Part shown: one piece after another, positions 56,001 through 64,000 of the stretch
Layout of the letters: each line of letters opens with the position of its first letter
Numbering within the stretch: position 1 is the first letter of the stretch
NCBI GenBank assembly: GCA_021029095.1
Contig: JAJOHG010000016.1
Coordinates: forward strand, 558,001 to 622,000
Length of the DNA: 64,000 bases
From: Phellopilus nigrolimitatus
Taxonomy: Eukaryota; Basidiomycota; Agaricomycetes; Hymenochaetales; Hymenochaetaceae
Direction of reading: 5' to 3'
Program-made: the position numbers and the translations under genes
The notes under the pieces: model-generated
Told to the model about the DNA's origin: nothing
Seen by the model: only the letters and a program-made list of their open reading frames with translations
Databases searched by the model: none

Positions 56001-58600
56001 CAAGCGAGCTTTGAGCAATGCGCGAATAGCTGGAAACCCCTAATTAAGTCTCATTAAATCGGAAAGGCGCATTTTGATAAAGGGGCTGCGAGTCTTCGGA
56101 TTCTTCGCGAAGATTGACTGCTTACCTAGCGGAGCAGAGAAGGTTCCAGAGATGCTCTCTGGCAAGCCGACGAGACATCACTATTCCGAGTTTCATGTTC
56201 CCTGGGCCTGGTGCCAACGTGCGGTATACCTGCTGCAGATGTGCGTCGCGTGTTCTTAACTTAACTTTTGAGATATAAGGCTTAGTGGTTACTGATCACC
56301 AGTCACATTAGCATCCTTGCTATTGTCGCATTAACTTGCTGTTACTCCTTAGTGCGTGGCTAGATATGAGGGTACATAGGATTCTGGCAGAAAGAAGTGA
56401 GACACGTGAATTATATTCAAGGAATGCGTGGATGTAGTCAGAGCGTAAAGAAATACTGCGAAATAATGCGATACTCGCTTTGTATAGATCCACTTGGCAG
56501 TAATGATCTAAGTCTATGGTGTGGCACTGAATTCAAGCGATTCTACGGAATCAGATGCAAGTTACACACTTCAAGGAATTCACGCCGACGTCAAGAATAT
56601 TGACGGTCCGTGCCCGTGCCAATTGGACATGTTCCTGCGTGCCGCGACTCTAAGCACATGTTTCTCCACGACTCCAATCCGCAAATTAGCCAGCGGGAAA
56701 AATCGGGCACACAGTCGGAGATTATCAGCGTGATCGCAAAGAATACATGAAGCAACAAGAAAGTGAGAAAATATCGGATCGTCAACCGTCGATTAACGCG
56801 CGAGGCAAGAGCACGAGGAGGAGACCCCGAGAAGTGCTGCACGCTCTCTGGCTGGACGCGGTTTTTGCTCCGAGACGATCGGCGGCGGGAGTTTGGAAGG
56901 CAACTTGCTTCCGTCGTTATACTTGTACAGCCGAGCAGGCACGTTGGAAAAGAAGGTCTATATATATCGATGCTGGATGACTCACCGTCTCAGGTCCCGA
57001 GCATGGGGGTGACTACTGATTGTCTTGAGGGCTGCATAATCGCAGAAAGATCAAAAGAAGAGCTGAGCAGTAAAACGATGTTAAGCAAGATAGCAGACGC
57101 TGATCACGATAATGCGAACGCTAGCCTCATGGACAGACAATGGACATGCGATCCACGTAAAGATTATCTCCTTTAGCACGCGTACGAAACGAGGATATCG
57201 CGATTTATTTACGAAGCGTGCGATGGATGTCATGATTTCCGCGGCTCGTTATTAAACACCTAACAATTGACGAACCTGTTTGGAAACGTTCTGTAGAGCA
57301 GGGCCCTATACTACTGTTTCTCACTCTCATTGAGCGTTCTGGGGATCTACCTACGATTGGTGGGTAGTGTATAAAGAAAGCCACTTACCATAAGGATATT
57401 GGGAAGAGCGGAGGAGCGTGGGCGCCGGAGCGCCTGCTGAAAAGCGGGTGGATCATTCAAGAGGCACATCGTACGTTTCATAATCAAATCTCACCTTTTG
57501 CGGCTTTCACATGATTCATTTGCTCCGAACGTGCCGGCCTCATACTCATCCATCCGCCACGATTTCCACGATAAAACTTCGAAGTTATAACACAAAGCCC
57601 GCCGTTCATTGTGATATACGCCGGACTTCGAATTCTTTTCTTCGGCTTGTGAATTCGCCTTTCGACGACACCGAGGGATGATTAGGATCGTCCCGGGTCT
57701 CAGGCTCGCAAGCGCGCGACCCCAAGATGGTCCAGGAGGCTAGCTCGGCTTGATTGCGGCACACAGTTGCGCACGCATACAACTCACGAACTCGCGTTAT
57801 TAGAGTTTAGCCTTCGTGGAATCAGAGATGATCGTTAGACTTCAAGTCCCGAGTTACTTCTACGCGAAAAAAAATAAATTGCGAGCATATATTAGTGTAC
57901 ACAGAAAGAACTTCAGATGAAGGATGACCCAGTATATGTAAGATGCCAGCTAGCTCTCCAGTAAGCAAGCCATCATCGCATGTACTGAGTGCTTGTACCT
58001 CGAGGGTAGCACGGTAATCGGTAATTCGCAGAGCGAACAAGGCAAGAGATTTCTCAGACTAAAGTCAGATTAAGATTCGCGACAACGAATTTGCAATGCA
58101 CACGCATTTTTCTCGTCTCATTGATCGTACAGCCCACAGTACGCATTCAGGCCGCTACAATACATATGTACGTACGCGTAGAGTGCAGCAGACGCATTTT
58201 CCCTAACGTGTAGAGGACATCGTAACATCCTCGGAACGGCTGAAGCCTGAACGTTGTGCACTAAAGTTACCTTAGTTTCGGATATCCTGGATAAGGACGG
58301 GCTGGCCGAGGTCTGGCCGATGTATTACTATCGGAACTTCGACGCGGCTACGCGACTGCGAGTACTAGTGCGTTCGGCGCGGGCTTCGGCACCAGACCTT
58401 TAATGAGAGCTGAATGAGCGCAGGCCTGTACAGGGGGTATTGGAGAGCGTACGAAGGACGAACTTCGACTCCTGACATGAGCTGCGGCGCAGGTATCCGT
58501 ACGAATCACGTAGAATTGTCGGTGCACATGCAAAGCAGATGGCGATTCGATCCGATTCGACCCCGCTCGGGCGAACTGCGGGGTCCGAAGCACGTTCATA
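53038..58600. other. Gene-poor region
   Basis: Scattered short frames on both strands (for example 53858-54091, 54996-55232, 56763-57176), none with a recognisable motif, consistent splicing or a homologous copy in the window. AT content is higher than in the gene clusters. Probably relic or repeat-derived DNA. Confidence 0.4.
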
Positions 58601-61600
58601 CGTGGAAAGAAGGGAAGCTAAGGCCATAATGTAAGCGAGCAGTCATTTGAGTGCGGAAACCGCTGAAAAGCGGACACTGGCCGTGCAGAAGAAAAAACGC
58701 GGAACGAATCACGATCCCAACACATTCGGACAGCTAGCAAAATAAAGGACGTCCGAAACTTGGTCCGTCTGAGTGACAGGAGACGCGGATGCACCGAAAC
58801 CAAGGGAGGACATACCGCAGCACAGTCACATAGTAGTGTTGCGGCGAGATATTATTATCTTTTTTTCTGAGCACTCGCGCAGTTCAAGTAGATAGAGGTT
58901 CCGAAGCTTCCACTGCGAGCATCGGAGCCATAAACGTGGGCCGCAGATGCGGAATGCGACCAAAGATATGTTCTCCGGTGTATGTTTTCAGGCCATGGGA
59001 CCCTATCGCGGAGAGCGAAGTCGCAGCCGTGTCGGTCGGTGCCACGAAGCAAACTATGCAGGCTGTTCGGCAAGGTCACGGCGAAGTCACGAGTCGTCGA
59101 CAAAGCGTCGCGCTGCAAAGAGCTACCAGTTATCTTTGGAGCCAGTTCGCGAAAATCATCAGGAATGAGGAGATATACTCTCGCGGAAATCAGAGCGCCT
59201 GCTCTTCTTACTCCGCGCCGGCATTCGGTATCCAATCTCCTTCGGCACGACGCTTCCTGTTGCGTCCCGCCGCCGATTATTCTCCTGACTTCTTGACCAG
59301 CAACACTCTATCGGACTTATAAACGTGCTACCATCCGAACTTCTCGAGTTCGTCGCCCTTCCAAATCAACGACCGCTTAGACAGCGCCGCCTTCCCAACC
59401 TCTCGTACGCGCGAGATCAGCGGCGTGACGCGCACATATGCATCCGAGTTGCGATGCAGAACGGCCTAGAACTTCGACAGCGGACCGAATTGCATGCGAG
59501 TCATAGGAACGCCCACAAGCGAGCCTTACACGGCTTCTCACGAAGCAGCGAAATATTTCTCTTCGAGCAGATGTGTCCTTTTCTGGACACGTGTCGTGCG
59601 ACTCGCGGACTGCGGCCGCGAGTCGACAGCGCAAGCGTCGGTACCAGTGGCACTAGTCTATTGCTTTGTCTATGGTGCTTATGACATTGGCATTGAAAGG
59701 AAAAAAGGTCCGCGAAACGCTGGAATACCTGTTTGTCACATTTGATGAGAAGCAAGCGTACATCAATACGATAACATCTCTGGCCGTCCTGCGCCGTCCA
59801 GTAAGACTGCGAATAAATTCAAGCTCCCTGAGGTTTTCTGCTGCTCTACTGGCGTACAACACTGGCTAGCTAAATGGCGTGGGCCGCATGCACTCTGAGA
59901 AATATAACGCCAGGTTGAGTTTCTACAAGAAATCTAATGAGGCATTCGGTGCGACCTCCAGAGAAATGGGGTTGGGAGGTTTCGGTTGTGAGAATAGGGC
60001 AAAAATAAAAGGCGAGGCAATTTTACAGAGACCGTCAAGGAGGTTGAAATTGGCCTGTCGGGGGTAGACGCACTGTCGAAATTCGACGAAGGTTCAACTC
60101 ACGCTTTGAGATAGCCACAATTTGGCTTTGGTCCTGTTCTGAGAAAACAAATAAGAAGACGGATAGCCCAGCCGTACTTGACGCGTCATTTTCTCCACTG
60201 GAAATGCTGTCCATACGGAATCATCGCGACGCATAGCCGCGTTCCTTGACCCCGAGCACCACGACTGCAAGTCCTGCACGCCTCTCTAACTCCATGACAA
60301 GCGGCCTATTGCATCCATCTCACAACTTACCGCCCATTCTCAGCCCGGATTTCACGGAGAGCGTCACGGCCTAAATCTTTCTTTCCTGGCTCGAACGCCG
60401 AACGCCAATAGCATCGCCTCGACCCCAGCCTATATCCCCGCGTCCCCCCGCATTCCCAATCCCCAGATGTCTATTTCCTATCACCGCACCCCCCGCGCTT
60501 CGTGCGTCGTCGGATAACCAATGTCGCATTAGATTTGGATTTAGCGTTGGCTGCTGTCAAGTCGGGTCTTCTGACTCGTAGGGCGCGCCCGAGCTTATTG
60601 GACTTTGAGCGAGCGCCCGGGAGCACTTGGGTGGCAATAGAAATAGAACTTGTTCGGCATATAAAGACGCCGTTAATGTCTCCGGGCAGTACACTGCAGT
60701 TCATCGCACTTTGTTAGATGTGGATGCATTTCCTGGTTCGCAAGACGAGACGAGTCCGAAAAGCAAGCGGCTTCATATCTTTTTTATTTATTTAGAGGAG
60801 GAGCAAATGCAAATGTACATGTCATTAGAAGCGCGAAAAATCATATAGTTAGCCGCAGACGTGACGTAGCGTAAAACACAAATCCAAAGGCCGATCTCAA
60901 ATGTCAAAATCTAGAGCGAGCGTCGACATTCGGCGCGCCCAGAGGCACAATCGAGCGGCCCAAGTACCCGCTCTGAAAACCTGAAAACTTCCAGGGGGCC
61001 AGCGAATCCGGTGCTGCGTTGTCTTGTGACTCTGAGCCTAGGCCTGGAAACATGTCTGGATTGTTGCGAAACGGAAAGCGCAGTGCCGGTCTTGGCTCCA
61101 AGCGAAGCAGAGAAGGATAGGAGCTCCTAGTGGCGCAGGTAATAGAATCGCGTCCTGCGGATAGTAGAGGAACTTCGCCGAGGACGCACGCAGTGGCTCC
61201 TGAAAATGCTTTATGCCGCAGTGGGCTCGTCAGCTGCCTGCGGACAATTCGCTGCTATGTTTTCGGCGTCCGAACGGGCCACGGGAGAATCGTGCGTGTG
61301 ATGGACTTCATGGCAAGACTGCGTGCGCAGAGCGATCAGAATTCCGAGCAGCGAGCCTGGGGAACCCAGAACATATAGGAACTCAGAAGGCAGGGGGCAG
61401 ATAGGCGCCGGCTGGCGCGCAGAAGCGTCCGCGAGCTCTTCAGCGTGGAATCGCAGACATCGAAACGGCCGAACGTCTGTGCGAATTCGGAAGACACCCG
61501 AGTCCGCGGAATGGCTCTGCCATAACATTAAGTACTAGTAAGTGCGCATGCCACTAGCCCCGAGATTACATGAAAGAAAAGACGCGCGCTTTCATGTGTT

Positions 61601-62840
61601 CGCCACACGTCTGCTCGCGAGTGGCTAGCGCGGTGCGTGCGGGCAGATTAAGCACCGGCGCCGCGCACATGCATGTGTGCGTGCAAGATAAGGCCTGGAA
61701 TAAATAAGTGGGACACGGGGACCCCGGGGCTGCAACCTGCACCGCGTCCGTCCCCCGCACCGTTGGCACTGCGCGCGAATAAGGACCGCGATTACGGCCG
61801 CGCGCGTCCTTCCCCGTGGGGGTGCTGCGCGGATTTGCTGCGTGCGCTGGGACAGGACCAGGGGATGACGTAAAGCGTCGGCGCGCGCAGGATCAGCGGC
61901 ATGATGTAGGATCAGACTCGTGTCACGTGCCAGACATGGCTGCCATAAAGATAAGGACAGACGCGGGTTGGCCCGGAGACAAGAGCGGCACGAGTGGATA
62001 CACATGCGAACAAATAAAATGAATGGAAATGAACAATAATCCCGTCGGGTTCGAAATGAATAACTGTGGCGGGCCGCCCATTTCCGATGGCGACCCGTGC
62101 TTGGAGCATGGGAAGAGGCGGGAAGAGCACAATAACTAGAATTAAAGGAGAGGGTTTAATTGCTCTCCAGAGTTGAATTAACGAGCCAGTTCAGTCGGAG
62201 ACGGCGAGTCCGATCGGCGGCGGCGCGCAATTTCAAAGAAACAAAAAAGCGACGCTGCGATTAGAGCACGTCAGCCCGAACAAAAGTGGTGCAAGCATGC
62301 GATAGACGAGTATTCATAGGTAGGCACGCCGAGCCGCGCGCTCACCCGCGTGGTTCAAAGGTAACTGTACCTTGATTCGCGGGCTGTGGATGGTGATGGT
62401 GGCCTCGATGGTTGCAGTTTGCAGTTTGTTTCAGCACTCTCGACATCGGTGGTCGCTGGACGATCAGCAGCTAGGGCGAGCTGCCGCCGCCGATGATGCT
62501 GTTGCTGTTCCAGGGTCGACGCGCCATCGGAAAGGTTTGAAATGAGATGGTGGCGGCGGGATAGGAGGAGACGAGCACTGGTAATTTGGCTTTTGAGCGC
62601 CTCTTTTTTCTTGGCGTCCTTGACGGCTGGCTGACTAACCGAGGGGCTGATTGACAGCTGGAGCGCGGGGGAGGATGCGCGATTTTCGAATGGAGGGAAC
62701 GCAAAAAAACTTGAAATTTGTATTTCGACAATTCCGAGCTACGCCGGTGCGACGCACACGCGGCTGCGGCGGCGCGCTGAACTTTGCTTGGCTGCTGGTT
62801 TGACTCGCCTGGAGCGCAGATGCGCGAGCACCGGGAGTCG
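58601..62840. other. Gene-poor region, mixed composition
   Basis: No gene recognised. On the minus strand at about 58900-59050 a frame reads SAIGSHGLKTYTGEHIFGRI and PHLRPTFMAPMLAVEASE, protein-like but short and closed by stops. About 61600-62350 is GC-rich with no long frame. Confidence 0.35.
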
Positions 62841-62843
62841 CAG

Positions 62844-62863
62844 CCACCCACCCACCCACCCAC
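62844..62863. repeat. CCAC microsatellite
   Basis: Five tandem CCAC units on the plus strand. Confidence 0.9.
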
Positions 62864-63660
62864 GTGTGCTAGCGCTGAGAAGAAAAGAACCCCCGTGGGG
62901 GCGGGTGTCACGGTCGTTTTTTTCTGCAAGCGGAAGACGCGAGGGACCGATGACATGATGGACATGGACGGCCGAGCGATACACATTTGAATAATAAAAG
63001 TTTTGGCGTTGATAGTGGAATAATCCGAAACGCGAAATGTCTTTGATATAAAGAATAATTTGAAATGTGAAATCAACTGCGAGATAGGGGAGGAGAGAGA
63101 GAAGACTCACGTTGGTTGTTGGTCAGAGGAAATAAATTAGCGGGTGCATGGAACCCCGCATGCTATCGCGAGGAACGAGCCACGGACTGCGAGGAGAACA
63201 AGGCAGATGCGGCAGAATCGGGGTACATTGTAACCCGCGCGTACGTACCTCAGCACTGCGCTAAGATTAGTTGGTGATGAGCTTCCCCGTGGGGGTGCGG
63301 CTGCGTCGCAGCTATCAGGAGCACAGAGACGACACAGGGGAGATTGCAGCGTGCCGATGATACACGGGTGACCGCCGTGCCGTGATGCATGTTCAAATAT
63401 ATCGAGCTGAAGACCAAATTGAAGGTTTTGAAGGGCGCCGGGAGTAGGTTTTGAGATATTGGGCGCGTCGGCCGGAGGGAGGATCTTGCGCGCTGTTCTA
63501 GATGAGACGACAAGGCTCGAAACGCTGTGCGGCGGAGCACTCGCTAGGAGTAGTATATTCTTTGATGTATTTGATGTCTGGCTATCAGCAGTAGCACAGC
63601 GGAGGAGGCGGCTAGTCGGCTACTTGGACACGAATAGAACAGAATCGACATCAAGTGACA

Positions 63661-63840
63661 ATCAGGATGCGAGAGCAGGACCGAGATGGTGGAGAGAATG
63701 AGAGGCACGGATACAGATGGAGAAGCGAAATGAGAGCGAAGAGGAAGAGGAAGAGGAAGAGGAAGAGAACGATGAGGCGAGAAGAGAAGAGAAAGGACAG
63801 CTGGGAAGAGAAGGAGGAGATGGGAGATGGTTAGGAGAGG
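63661..63840. promoter_or_regulatory. Purine-rich tract with GAAGAG microsatellite, leader-like on the minus strand
   Basis: Nearly all purine on the plus strand, including about five GAAGAG/GAGGAA units at 63737-63766. Read on the minus strand it is a long CT-rich tract, which in fungi is common in promoters and 5' leaders; a minus-strand gene start downstream (below 63.6 kb) is possible, but I could not find it. Confidence 0.35.
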
Positions 63841-64000
63841 GGCCCGACGTCCGACGGGCACTGAGCTGACGAGGAGATTAGTTTGAGCGGTAGAGTTTGA
63901 TACGAGTGGTGATGGCGCGGGGTAGTTTGGCTCCTGACATGGCGTCGGTGGCTAGCTGGTGATTTGACGGCCGACGGGCTGTAGATGTACCGCAGACATG

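Noticed and set aside
58855..59322. Overlapping frames of more than 100 codons on both strands
   Set aside because: No family, no consistent splice sites, and a more protein-like third frame is interrupted; nothing can be supported.
1..64000. CRISPR array, rRNA operon, bacterial operons or secretion islands
   Set aside because: No regularly spaced repeats, no rRNA signature; introns show the DNA is eukaryotic nuclear.

Overview
The window reads as nuclear DNA of a filamentous basidiomycete, probably an agaricomycete (inference). The genes carry many short (about 45-80 bp) GT...AG introns, coding GC is high, there are no operons, and recognisable genes are typically fungal: an Atg22-like vacuolar effluxer, a FRE-type ferric reductase, an acetate kinase beside a phosphoketolase locus, secreted double-psi beta-barrel proteins and beta-trefoil-like lectin candidates. 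Splice models were made by hand; most keep frame across all junctions, but none has transcript support.

Region 1 (1-18.8 kb) is dominated by a large imperfect inverted duplication. Bases 1 to about 5.77 kb pair, in reverse, with about 10.6 to 18.8 kb; the left arm is cut by the window edge. Each arm carries a copy of an unnamed multi-copy gene (family A), a five-exon lectin-like gene, gene remnants and long noncoding stretches. The arms differ by indels: a 2.2-kb segment with a third lectin-like gene exists only in the right arm, and the left arm keeps only a condensed last exon of the inner family A gene. The 4.8-kb unpaired centre holds a protein kinase gene.

Region 2 (18.5-28 kb): an intact family A gene, a nine-exon Nudix (ADP-ribose pyrophosphatase-like) gene with 12- and 14-nt exons, a secreted DPBB protein with a dibasic processing site, a gene-poor stretch, and the Atg22-like gene.

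Region 3 (28-35 kb) is a relic zone: a family A fragment, a hypothetical gene with a broken inverted copy of its own start, and a 1,975-bp element bounded by perfect 24-bp inverted repeats that carries a doubly truncated, mutated piece of the proteasome ATPase gene RPT2.

Region 4 (36-52.4 kb): ferric reductase, a third intact family A gene, a DPBB paralogue with a long Ser/Thr repeat linker, a decayed phosphoketolase gene that has lost its cofactor motifs, an unidentified four-exon gene, and an intact acetate kinase gene. Phosphoketolase makes acetyl phosphate and acetate kinase interconverts it with acetate, so the pair looks like a two-gene pathway that has lost one half here.

Region 5 (52.4-64 kb) contains one exon-like ORF, microsatellites and a pyrimidine-rich leader-like tract, but no gene I can identify.
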